Shown here in pieces: positions 48,738 to 60,700 of a stretch of DNA of 64,000 nucleotides. Numbering within the stretch: position 1 is the first letter of the stretch; the number at the start of each line of letters is the position of its first letter. The position numbers were made by a program, and so were the translations under genes. Under the pieces are notes generated by a model. It searched no databases and was not told the origin of the DNA. It saw nothing but the letters and a program-made list of their open reading frames with translations. Source of the stretch: Girardinichthys multiradiatus (lineage: Eukaryota > Chordata > Actinopteri > Cyprinodontiformes > Goodeidae). The DNA is taken from the NCBI RefSeq assembly GCF_021462225.1, contig NC_061802.1:4359859-4423858 (forward strand), in the 5' to 3' direction.

Positions 48738-51700
48738 GGGCTGCAGAGTGGCCGGGCGATTTGATTGGCTGGTGGAGGGCTCATGCTGATTGCTGATAAT
48801 GATTGGTGGTGGTGGGGGTGACTGAGACAGAGAGAGGAGAGGGTGGAGGGAGGTAGAGAGATGAAGTGAGGGAGGTCCGCATGTTTCTGTGCTCACCTTT
48901 CCATAATCAACAAAGAGTTTTCAATTAACGGCATCTTCATTTTTGTTAAGTTGCATCTTGATTCGCACTCACAGTTCATCCAAGTTCAAAGCAACAGAAG
49001 CTGGAGAGACCTTCAGATTGGGTGGTGACAGCTGCAGCCGCCTCAGTTACACGTATAGCAGAGAGCAGTCAAAGAAATGAAACTACACCTGAGCAGCAGT
49101 TTGTTTACCCGCCTGCATTTTAGAGCTGCACAGCATATCAAACCGCAGTTATATCACAATCACAAAGGACTGCTTGGATGCAATTAGTGACCAAAGTCAG
49201 ACAGCGCATTGAGAGGGGTGGGAACACTGTGACGATGACACTTCAATCAGTATCATCATCAATAATATTGCAACATAATTCTTACCTCATGCAGCCCTGT
49301 TATCTTTTCTATATTTACCATAAACAGTTTTATTTGGGTTTTATTTTCAAGACTGCCGTATTAGTTCCCTTTTGCAGCGATCTGGTGCATCATGAACATG
49401 TGGAGCAACAGTAAACAGTCTCATGTTTTCGGTGCATAAGTCTGAGCTCTGTCTCACCCTTTTCTGAGAACTAGAGAGCGAGCCAACTGATGGCTTTATA
49501 TTAATGTTACTATAATATTTGAAACCAACAACGCCTAAAAACAAATTTGCATATAGAAAACAGTACACATTATCTCAGTTTCAACTGAAACAGGATTTTT
49601 ACCTAAAACAAATTCATCTACCCTCTATTTGAGCAAAAACATTACCTGACACTACATTGTAACTGTGTGCAAATATTGCTTTGATTATGACCATTATCTC
49701 CTCCATCTTGGTAAAATGCTTAATAATGGTGGCCCCACATGTTTCCTGATTGGTCACATGTAGTGTAGGCCAATCAACAAAGAACATGCAGGTTAAAGCT
49801 GACTGCAGTCGCTCTGGATGACATTGATGTCACGGATTAAATGCTGCACACAAACCTGTTGACATGTTTTAGTTTGATGACAAACTTAAAAAGAAGATTT
49901 TAAAAGTAAAAGCTGATAAATTGGGTCTGCAGTGGTTTAAAGGCTCATCACCCAGACCACAGTACCACCCATTATTTAGACCTGTCTGCATGTTCTTACA
50001 CAATCATCTAGATTGAACTACACGGCTCCAATAAAAGGTTTGCGCTACCTAAGCTTTTATCTTAAAACTCTAATCCTGCCACTTGAGTTGCTCCTTCCGT
50101 GGTTCGTGTTAATCTCCGACTCGGTCTGTGTAGGTTTGACACTGAGATAAACGTTGTTGAAGCACAAGCTGCAAGCTGTTACTACCCCGTCTTTAAAGAC
50201 TGTAAAGTATCGTCTGCACATTTCTGACCAAAATTTCCTCTTTCATACATTTTTCCTTCAACAGATTTGCTCTAACTGAAAAAAAAATAACTCTTAAAAG
50301 GAGTCTCCTCTGTTGCTGCAGGACAAAATGGTTTAACGGAGAAGCATTTTAAATTTGTGACCATTCATGCTCCCGTGTGTTATTCATAGCAGCACCGTAA
50401 GCTTTCTGCAGGGTTTAACCAATCATCATGGTCTATTACCTGCCAGCGTCAGGCGTTTCCAGTGTTTGCTGCCACTAACACCATCAGTGCTGCTGTGCTC
50501 CATCTCACTGCTGTAATCATCTGTGCTCTGTTGGTGATGTCTGCCTGCCTGAGCCACTCTGCTCCTCATGCCTGCCTTCATCCTCACCAAATCGCATGTT
50601 TGTGGCGTCGTTTCATCTACCTGAATGTGACCCCAGCAGTATACTTTGTTAAATGCCACATTGTCGTGTTCTAATGAAGCATGATTTATTTATGTTTGTA
50701 ACTTCTCTCAGAGGTCATTAGACACACAGCAGGACTCTCAGGTAAATACACAACCCCTCCTCCTCCTGTTCCTCTCTTTCATTTCTCTGCCTTTCCCTCT
50801 GCGGATGTTATACCTTCAGTCGACCAGCAGATGGCAGTCTTCCTTCACCGAACCGCCACTCAGCTCCAGTTGGACTGGGCTTCTTTTAAAAACCCAGAAC
50901 CACAAACAGGAGCTCAGGACTCTGCCTTAAACCTTCATGTTGTTTCCTTTTTACGGTTGGGGGATTTTCACATATCTTGCCTTTATGTCTGACTACATCT
51001 CCCATCAGCCACCTGGGTCCACCCTTCGCCTCTCGGACTCGAAGGAAGTTTGTTTCACGTAATCAGCTGTGTTTGTGAATGTGACGACACGCGTGTAACA
51101 GCAGCTGTATGGAAAGCTAAGTAGGCCAAAAAATGTCTGTCATCCTTGGCCTAATGTCAAAGTGCGCACTCGTGATTGTGTTACATGCGTCATGTTAATT
51201 TCTATCCATTGAATGATATGTACATATAAACATCTGTGTCATGCTGAATGTGTTTCCATGGTGATTGTTTTCATCTGAGTTTTTATTTGATTGGCCTTCT
51301 CCTGAGAGACAACATGGTTTGAATTGAAGAGATGCACTTTGCCCTGAAAAAGCGTTTGAACCTGATTTATATGGAAGCATGAATGAAGGAATGATGTGAA
51401 TTTTTCTGAATGACCACTAAACAAAAAGTTAAATTTGTTTTGTACTCTTTTTGTAATTCAAAAACAATTCCTGTATTTTTTGCATGATTTCTTCTAGATT
51501 TTGAATTCATTTATCTCTCTGGTGATTGTTTTAAGATGGTCTGTCTGAGACACTAATGAACACTAAACCTTCAGACTTTTGACGAATAATCGCTGACCAT
51601 CAGCCGGCCGTGCTTATGGTCCTGTTTCTGTGATGAAGCTGTGAAATGTGCCGTATGATGCTGTAGATCTTGTTACCTGAACTTCCTCCTCCCTGTCAAG

Positions 51701-51800
51701 CCACAGCCTTCGTATGTCTGATCATTTTGCACCTGTGAGAAATTCAAGACTTGAATATGTTAATCCTCTTCCTGTAATAAATTTGCTTCTCTGTTGCCTT
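48738..51800 (+). other. fnbp1l: Probable fnbp1l 3'UTR
   Basis: No coding frame stands out. The stretch follows the alternative stop and runs to the first good polyadenylation signal at 51,776. It includes a CT/GA-rich segment at 48,780-48,880 and a GCTGCACAGCATATC segment near 49,128 that may be a small repeat. The length is similar to the multi-kilobase 3'UTR of mammalian FNBP1L. This is inferred from position only. Confidence 0.45.
51776..51781 (+). terminator. Polyadenylation signal AATAAA (fnbp1l candidate)
   Basis: A canonical hexamer is followed within 30 bases by a T/G-rich stretch (TTTGCTTCTCTGTTGCC). It is the first convincing signal downstream of the alternative fnbp1l stop. Confidence 0.45.
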
Positions 51801-52857
51801 CATGCAAATCTTAACCTTAAAACTGAAGTGTAAGCAAATTAGTCTGAAAATAATTTTAATATATTTTTCTGACCTCTGGGTGGGTTTTTGGGGGGTGCTG
51901 ATTAAAGGTTGCGTTTCCTGCTGCCGGATCGATGAATTTCATGCATTATGTTGTGGCTTCAGCAATCAGTTAACTGTCAAAGTGTTGCAAAACATAACTG
52001 CGTACACTTAAGGCCAACATTTTGGGATTTTAGTTTATTAATCAAGAAGTTTGTTCCTGATAGGAAATGAGACAAGTATCTTTTCAGGGATAACATTTAA
52101 AAGCCTTGGACAAAAAACTGTTTTTTTATTTACATTTTATGTAAAAAAGAAAAAAAAAATACATTTTGCAAAATATTTTTTACTCTGGCCAATAATGAGT
52201 GGAAAAATGTGTAACTGTTTAGCAGCTTTTTGCATGTTTCCACTGGTATTTTGACAATTTATCTTTGAGCTCTAAGTGTTAAAAGTTGGAAGGCCTCCTT
52301 ACCATCACCCTAATCTTTAGCTCCCTCCACAGATTCTTCAGCAGGGACTCCAACTCACTTTAAATCTGCCTGGGGTAGGAATAGTTTTGGGCTTAACTGT
52401 AAATTATTATTTTCTGCAAAAGCATTTGCATAATTTTGTGTATTATAATGCAGGGAAACATTGCATCCAAATTTAATTCGAAGGCATTCTGGACATCTGC
52501 ATATTTTAGAAAGGACTCCTGACATGGATGTCGTCCAACTCTGACCTTAAACCTGCAGTGAGTTCTTGTACTGAAAGCCACTGTGATCGTGAATTCTTCT
52601 CTAACTGGTTAAGTTTTTCTTTCCTGTGGAAACCATACGCGAGACCCTTCAGAACATTTAAGCCTTTCCCCCAATAAATAAACACAGAAGCTGGTGACAG
52701 GTGTGTTAGCAGGGTAGAAGTATGTAAATCTGTTCTCAGTATGTCGTAACCATGGCAGTACTTCACTCTCTGTATTGTTGAGCACATTTTTTTATTTACG
52801 TTGAATGTCAAATACTTTGAACACAATGCTTCCTTTCCTTGCTGAAAATATTGCTCT

Positions 52858-52863
52858 AATAAA
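52858..52863 (+). terminator. Polyadenylation signal AATAAA (distal fnbp1l candidate)
   Basis: The hexamer is followed by an A-rich stretch and then GTATTTTGTTTGTGT, a good downstream element. It could define a longer fnbp1l transcript. Confidence 0.45.
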
Positions 52864-53034
52864 ATATGCATAAAAAACCAGAGTATTTTGTTTGTGTAAA
52901 AGAAAAGATGTCATGTTTAGACTTAGAAGCTGAAATCATGCAACACTTCATGGAAACCAGATGAGCTCAGATCATAAATTGTATTTATTACATTTTATGA
53001 CAGACGTTCATGATATAAACATTAAAATTCACAC

Positions 53035-53040
53035 TTTATT
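53035..53040 (-). terminator. Polyadenylation signal for bcar3 (candidate)
   Basis: The + strand TTTATT reads AATAAA on the minus strand, 1.5 kb beyond the bcar3 stop. A second candidate lies at 53,271-53,276. If either is used, the 3' ends of the two convergent genes lie within a few hundred bases of each other. Confidence 0.35.
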
Positions 53041-54572
53041 TTACAGTCAGTCATCTTAAAATATTTATAGTCTAATAATTTGCATTAAATATGTACAACT
53101 TTAATGTTTTAGTGATTTTCTTTTTAGTGAATTAAATAAAATCTTCATAGATACAGAAAGTTTTCCTCTGATTCTTGTGAAAAACAGTTTTACACTTTTT
53201 GGTAACGAACTACTGCAGAAACCTAATTGGTTACATATTTTATAAAAACAGCTGAAAGAGAAGTTGTCCATTTATTGTCAAGGAGAGCCTTTATCACTGC
53301 GTTGCTTCATCCATTTCTGTCCTAGTGTAATCATTCGCCTAATGTGTGAAAAATGTACCATTTTCCATTTTTCTTCCTCTTATTGTTGTGGACCACAGTC
53401 AAGGGGATTTAAAACATTTATTTCTTGATTTCTTATTTAAATCTGGGCACAGGTCAAAGTTTACTTCACACTCTGGAAAACTGAGGAAATGTTTCATACT
53501 CATCCTTTTTTTTTATAGGTTTGTATTTCTCATGCTACCGATGTGCTAAATATCAGAATGTTTTGCATACTCCGCTTTATGCATACAAAGGTTGGTTTTT
53601 ACGCTAAAGCAGAGAGAAAAGATTGTTTTAACCAATGGATGAAAAATTCTGACACTTTTTGGGAAATTTTGCAGATTTCTTACATAAAAACACTTTTGTC
53701 CAAGCGGACAAACTGTTCTTAGCTCTGAAACTGGTGGAAAATATGAACAATTTAGTAGATATACAATAAATTAAAGACCCAGAATCAAATCTCGCCACCT
53801 ATGAACGGGTTCTCTCCCATTTTACTGCAGTGCATTCTGTACTTGATCTGTTTTTGTTGACGGTGGAGGTGAATAAATTTCACTGGAAATGTTGATTTCG
53901 ACGCGCCAGCACATCGTTCATCCTCGAATGGTTAACCTTTGCATGATGATGTCGAGCAAAGCAGTTTTTGTACTTCTGGAAATAGCTAAGAAATAGAAAA
54001 TAATCAGCAATTCTTGTCAGAATAAAACCCAATGGTTGTTTGATAAAGCAGTTTTCTAAGTGTTCAGCTCCGAGCTTTTCTGCTTGTTTGTTTTCTGGTT
54101 TCTGGTCTGTATCTTTGTACCCTCGTGTCCTGCTCTATTATCTTTCTTTAGACTGAATCAGTCTCTGTTTTAACATGTTGCTCTACAACAAATCTTCATT
54201 GTTTTTTCTCCTTTCTTTAAACAGACATGAAAAGTTGTGTGTGTACAGACTGCATGAAGATGCTGGAGTAAATATGTAATACTGGATTATAAACTGGAAA
54301 TAAAACTGACGTAAAACAGTTAGGGCTGGACAGAAAATAAAGAACTAGAGAGAAACTTTTTGCTTGTGGCTCAAGTGGTTGAAACAGCGTTTTCCTTCTT
54401 TAGCTCAACAGGTGGGAATTCTTTCCAATTCCCCAATTTGTTTTAGGAAACTATAGAGTTGCTTTCAGTAGGTTCAGGTGCTGCAGAACTCCAGATGTGT
54501 GATAAATTATAATCCTTCAGCTAACTTGTCACTTTGCTCCACTTTATACAGAGTCCAAAGTGTGCAGGGTGG

Positions 54573-54751
54573 TTAGATTACAGCTTTTGTTTTGGTCGTG
54601 GGCTCCAGCTTCCTGGACAGCGCAGTAAGGATGAGGTTGAACTTGTTGTAGCGATCTGATTGGTTGACAGCTGCTCCGCGGCTCCCCCACAGCAGCCGCA
54701 GCTGGAAGTCCGTTTTAAAAACTTCAAGCAGATCTTCGTCACACTGAAACC
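54573..54751 (-). CDS. bcar3: bcar3 last exon
   Basis: The exon encodes GFQCDEDLLEVFKTDFQLRL, then LWGSRGAAVNQSDRYNKFNL, ILTALSRKLEP and a short variable tail ending KAVI and TAA. This is the end of the Cas-binding Cdc25-like domain. The acceptor is TCTGCAG. The intron before it is only 84 nt. Confidence 0.94.
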
Positions 54752-57700
54752 CTGCAGAAACGATAACATGGACGTGTTTGCGGGAGTCGGAAAAAAAAAA
54801 GGAAAATAAAACTGACCAAACGATTTCCCCTTTACCTTTTAGGATCGTCACTGCATTGGATGTGTAGCTCTGTGCGTTGTTTGCGATGTCACGAGCAGCC
54901 TCCAGATGGCGCAACATGATGTCGCATCCCTGGTCGCTGGTCTCCCAGAGCTCCACCCCTTCGGGTGTGGTTGATGGTTGCTCCATCAAGGTGAGGAGAG
55001 GGAGGAGGAGAGGGAAGCAGACCACCGAAGGAGAGGAGGCTGGAAAAGTTGAGAACAGGAGAAGTTCAGATCTTGAAAATGCACCTTGAAGGACAATATT
55101 TCATGCAGTTACAACTTTCGCTCCTTCTGTTACCTTCGCCTTCATACAGACTCTTGTAGAAAGGTTTGAGAATTTTCTCGTAGCTGATGGCAGTCTGCGT
55201 ATAGTTCCTTCGTAGAGTTGTCCAGGTTTCCTCCAAGCGGCTAATCTGGATGATCAACAACAAACAGCGACTCAGAATAAAGCTGCGAATATTACACAGA
55301 TGCAAACACATTTGTGTAACATGGTGCCAGCAGCTGCAATAAGAGCCTTAAAATTAGCAGCAGCTGAATCACACTGAAAATTGTAGAAAAAAATTTAACT
55401 AATTTGATGACATTTTCCCAGTGGAGAATCAACCGAATGCCAAGAAACCACAACCACAAGCCTCCTTTTACCTGAACAACAGCAGGTTGTCTTCTCTAAC
55501 ATTTGATAAGGTCAGAGCATAAAGAGAGGCAGGATTCTCTCTCATGCTCTTCAGCTCAGCCCACATATATTCTACAGGATTTTAGTCATAGAAGAAAGTT
55601 TCTCTTGTATCTGTTTTTTTGTGTTGATTTGGATTTATGTTTTGCATCATTATCCCTTTTATAAGACCCACTGATGACCTAATTTTACTTCACCAGTGAA
55701 GTCCAAACATTTAAAACATTCGGATGTTTCATAGACTTCATGATGCCAGGGTTCCCAAGGACACTGGAAGAGAAACAGGCCCGCAGAATCACAGATCCTC
55801 CACCATACTTAACAGTGGACATGGGATGGTTTTCCACATATTGGTCCACATACAGAGTCAGTGTCAGTTGACCCAGTTAAAGTCCCAGTAGACTTGAACA
55901 AACTGAGCGGGTCTGCGTTTGTGATGGTAGGACAGAGAAAGCTTTTTACCTCCTATACTCTCCTCCTCACTGTGTTTATCGACTGAATAAACTTGCGTCC
56001 TTGTTCAGCCTTGTGGCCACAGGCTGAAGGAAATGAGCCTCTGGGTCACGTCATATTTATACCCCCGGGAAAGTGGGAATCATGGATTAAAATGAAAAGT
56101 TCCTAAAACGTTGATCACCTTAAAGTGCTAAACTGATACATTTTTATTGTAAACACACCAATAATTGATTTAATTAAACAATATTTTTTTGCCATGCAAT
56201 ATTTTTCATTAAGTACTCAAATGAAAAGTTGGATTTTCTAAATATTTCAGATGGTACTGCTGAGGTTCATTTATCTTTACCAGGAGTGCCAATTAATGTG
56301 TACGCGAAAAGGATTCATTTAATAAAGACAACCTCCTATAAATTATGTTTCAGTGAAAATAATTCACAATTTGTTGTCATCAGTGTCTCACTTTATGTTC
56401 AGATTGAGTTTGTGTTACCTGCTGCATGTCCAGAGCTTTCATGAGGGCCGTGAATGCGAACAGATCGCCCACAGCATCCTTTAGCTCCATCGCAACGAGG
56501 ATGATGCGATTCAAGGTGGACGCCCGCTCCTCCACGGTGCCCGTGCATCCCAGAATATCCACAGCAACGCCTATCGCCATGGTGTGGTGCCTTATGGTGG
56601 GATGGAAGCAGTGTTGGTCGTGTTCATTTTAGCATTGCTATAGGATAATCATCTGCTAACAAAACATTTGATGAGAACAAATCTGACAAATGTTCTTGTG
56701 ATTCTTCTCATTTAAACTCCTGCAATAAAAACAAGAAGAACGCTCCATCTCCAAAGCTGTAACATTCATGCTAATAGGTGCAGCTGCCTGTGATGCGTAC
56801 CTTTCCATCAGGTCCAGCCTCAGCTGCCGGCCGTGCGGCAGCGTCACCAGCTCCAGACCAGACGAAACGCCCATCTGACCTTTAAGTTGTGGAGTCACTC
56901 CGAGGATCCTGGCAACCTGAGCAGCAACAAGAGTTAAACAAGAGGCTGTTAAAGCAGCCTTCAATTATTTTTTATCTCTTAGTGTGAATAAACAAGGCGG
57001 TGATATTTTCTTTGCTTTATTTTATTGGTGTTGAAAGAGGAAACATGTTGACCTCCAGAAGAAGCACCTGTGCCCGATAATCTGAACTCATACAGAACCA
57101 CTTTCATCAAACACTGTTGATCAGATGTGTTTGTTGGTACAACGGAGTGTGTTAGGGTCGGTAAGATGGCACTACATCTTGTTCTCACTTTTCTCCCAAC
57201 CTAAGACTTACAGTCAGACCCTAAATTATTCATAGAATTATTGGCCCAGAAAGGGTTCTGACTTCAATTTGAGGCTGTGGAGAGAGCTTAAGATTAGGGT
57301 GATGGCAAAGAGGCCTTGCATCCTCCAAGACTTGGACCCCATCACCTAAGAGTTTTCAAAATGCCAATGGAAACATTATAAGATGGGTTTGATTGCTGTA
57401 ACTCTTTTTAGGACTTTTCCATTGATTATTGAGAAGAGTATACCAAATTTTTATGAGTAATTTTTTTAATAAAGAGTGTAATAAATAAAAATAGATATAT
57501 AAAAAAAATGTTTTCAGTAGAATACTACTTTTCCGTTGTTTTATCTTATGAGAGAATGCCTGCAGGTAAAAAAAAAAGATCTAAATCTGCTAGGGGGGTA
57601 ACCCATTCTTGTCCTTAATCTTTACGTTTTGATATTTAGGAAAAGCCTTTTGGAGCTGTATCTTTCATTGCTGTGCTGCAAACATTGTACCTGACAGTCG

Positions 57701-60700
57701 GCCATCAGCAGGTGTCTGGCTATACTCTGATGATTGTGGCTGAGCAGCAGCTCCTTTGCTCTCTTCAGGACAACCATCTCCAGCGGTTTGTTTTCAGGCG
57801 GCAGAAGACGGGATTCGAACTCCGTTGGCATGAACGTTGATTCTGTCTCCATGACCGGCTGTAAAAAAGCATGTCTCGCCTTTTCTCTCCTCCTAATATC
57901 CCCACCCTCATCCTTCCCTGAGTCCTCCTCCTCTTCCTCACTCGTGCTTTCTAAGGCTGCGATGGCGTGATGGTAGGAGCTTCTGTCAAGTGTTTTCTGT
58001 CCCTCCTCGCTGTCGGTTTTCAGCCTCTCCACATAGCTACAGAGGGGTGTGTTCTGCGACTTTGGTTGCTCCCACTCTGATCCCTGTGGGCTGCAGGACC
58101 TCAGGTCGGCAGGGCTTGGCTGCAGCTGCTGTATCCTTCCTGTTATCACCTCTGAATCAGGATACTGAACAACTTCAGGAGGGGAAACAGCAGAACTGGA
58201 TGGAACGTGAGAATCTGCAAAAGGGATATGTCGAAACTTCTGGGGCTTCACCGGAGGAACAGGTGGTCCTGTGGAGAAGAAACCATATAAAACTGTGGAT
58301 TTATAAATAAACACCGAATAAAAGGTACTAAATCTATATAAAAAAAAAAAAACCTTTGAGAGCATGTGATATCAAAATGGTTGACTGAAGTCTAAACTAA
58401 AACATAACTTTTTACCTCCACTCCTCCAGGAAGAAGCCAGGTTTTCCCCAGATGTAGAGCTTAGAGGAGGTGCAGCCAGGTTGGGGGAGGTAGAGCAACT
58501 GGAGGGGGGCATCAGGGGCTGCAGGCAGGGTGAGCGGGGAAGTCGAGCCAGGGGCACTTTGCTAGGTTTGGGAGGGGGTTTGGGACACAGCTGGGTGTCG
58601 GAGCCCCTAATCGCTTGGCCTAAAGACACAAATGATACACAGATAAAAAACGTTAATGTTTTACAGTCCATGAAGGAATTACTTTAATATCACAGCACTT
58701 CTGATCATGTAAAGACAAACACATAACCCAAACATTATTTGCAGGGGTACATTTAATTTCCTACCTGCAATCACAGAAAGAGTAAACACTTGAAAGCGAG
58801 TTATTAACTTGAAAACCCAACAGGAGCTTTTACTGGCTTCATTCGTCAGGTGTATTCAGCCCCGCCGGCTTATTTGTAGCGCTGCATAATTTATTAAAGA
58901 AAGATAAAAAAAAACCTAAAATGTTTCCAGGATTTTTTAATTCTTAGAAATACTGAGTTTTGGGTTTTGTTTTAGTTCCCTTCTTTAACTATCCTTTATA
59001 GAAATCACTATTATATGTTTGGTTTGAAGCTCTGTGTGAGCTTAAGCTTAAACACTGTTGTCATTAGGAAGCAAGAACTAAAACAATAAATCTATTAATC
59101 TGTTAATATTGCTTAATATTGTAAGAAGTGCAATATACCAAAAATATATTTATTCTTATTGATGGCTGGTCTCAGACAAAGATGTCTGCTTACCTGCTAA
59201 AGGTTCTGCAGATCTGCGCTGGAGTGATGGGCTCAGCACCGGCTCACTGCCGGTCCGAAACACTGGAGACTTGGGGCCGGTGCTGGGGACCAGCGGGGAC
59301 TGTTGGAGCTGCGGTTTGGTTCCTAAGGAGGAGAAAACACAAAATAGATGGAAGACGTTTTTCTTCTTGCACCATTTAATAACGTCATCCAGTGTATTTA
59401 GCTTAAATCTGTTAGCTTAAAGTCTGAAAGTGGCTTATTATTGTCTGAACACATTTACACGTTTCACGATATGCAGAGTGAAGCAAGTTAATATATTACA
59501 TGTTAGACAATCTTTGAGGGCTGCACGGTGGCGCAGTTGGTAGCACTGTTGCCTTGCAGCAAGAAGGTCCTGGGTTCGATTCCCAGCCTGGGGTCTTTCT
59601 GCATGGAGTTTGCATGTTCTCCCCGTGCATGCGTGGGTTCTCACCGGGTACTCCGGCTTCCTCCCACAGTCCAAAGACATGCCTGTTAGGTTAATTGGTC
59701 ACTCTAAATTGACCTTAGGTGTATGAATGAGTGTGTGCTTGGTTGTTTGTGTGTTGCCCTGCGATGGACTGGCAACCTGTCCAGGGTGTACCCTGCCTCT
59801 CGCCCATAGGCTGCTGGAGATAGGCACCAGCTCCCCCGTGACCCACTATGGAATAAGCGGTAGAAAATGACTGACTGACTGACAATCTTTGAATGGGGGG
59901 AACATTTTTTCACTTGCCTAGAGGAAGGAAACTTTCTGACTGGTGTGCCTTCAGCGGACGTCGCTTCTCTTGGACTTGATTGAGACTTGCTGGCTGACTA
60001 CCGCAGCGGTCCTTCATCCTGAGAGGGAGAAGCAAGCAAAAACTTTACATTCAGAAAGTAAATATCTTTATATAAAAACAGGGAAGTCTGAGAAATTCAA
60101 ATTCAGTTTCTGATGGCACACATTTCTGCCCATACCTGATATTTTTGAGAATATTTATGATTGAGAAATGTTCCAGCAGATGCTTCACATGCAGCAAGTA
60201 ATAAACAAACTTAAATTAAGTAGCTCTATAAAACAATATCTTTACACTAGGTAACTTAGGACAGGGACACCAATCTTTGCCCCACTCGGTCCTTCTTCAG
60301 TGAATGTCCTCCTTATATAGCATATATTTATGGACTACATGTTCTTATAACATAATCAGTGGTTCTTCACATTAAATTAGAATTGTTACTCTGATGTGAT
60401 CCCTTCAGCCAGACGCTGTTCTTCAATCTTAATAAATGCCTTTTCATGTCAGGACCTGGAGCATATTGTGAAATAAAATAATAATTTTTCTTTCATTGTT
60501 TCGCTGCATCTGGTGTGATCAAGGCTTAAGAGAGGACAACCTGATGGACATGATAGAGAAGTTTGCTAATGTCTGTAATTAGTGTTATCTGCTTTGTGAA
60601 TCTAATGCAGAAATAGAGGAAATACCAAGACCAAAAGAAGTTACAAAAACAGAAAAGGCTCTTGAATTCCAGCTGGGATTTTCTGACATGGTACTAGCAG

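Noticed and set aside
54573..55025. Single 150-codon exon at the end of bcar3
   Set aside because: The frame is continuous only because the 84-nt intron lacks stops. Good splice sites at 54,835 and 54,752 and the family alignment (LKG followed by FQCDEDLLE) show two exons.
57622..58365. 247-codon frame taken as a whole bcar3 exon
   Set aside because: The ends run past the splice sites into intron. The family match covers only 57,691-58,268.
59518..59700. tRNA gene at the head of the repeat
   Set aside because: It is part of a SINE with a target duplication, and no full cloverleaf can be drawn.
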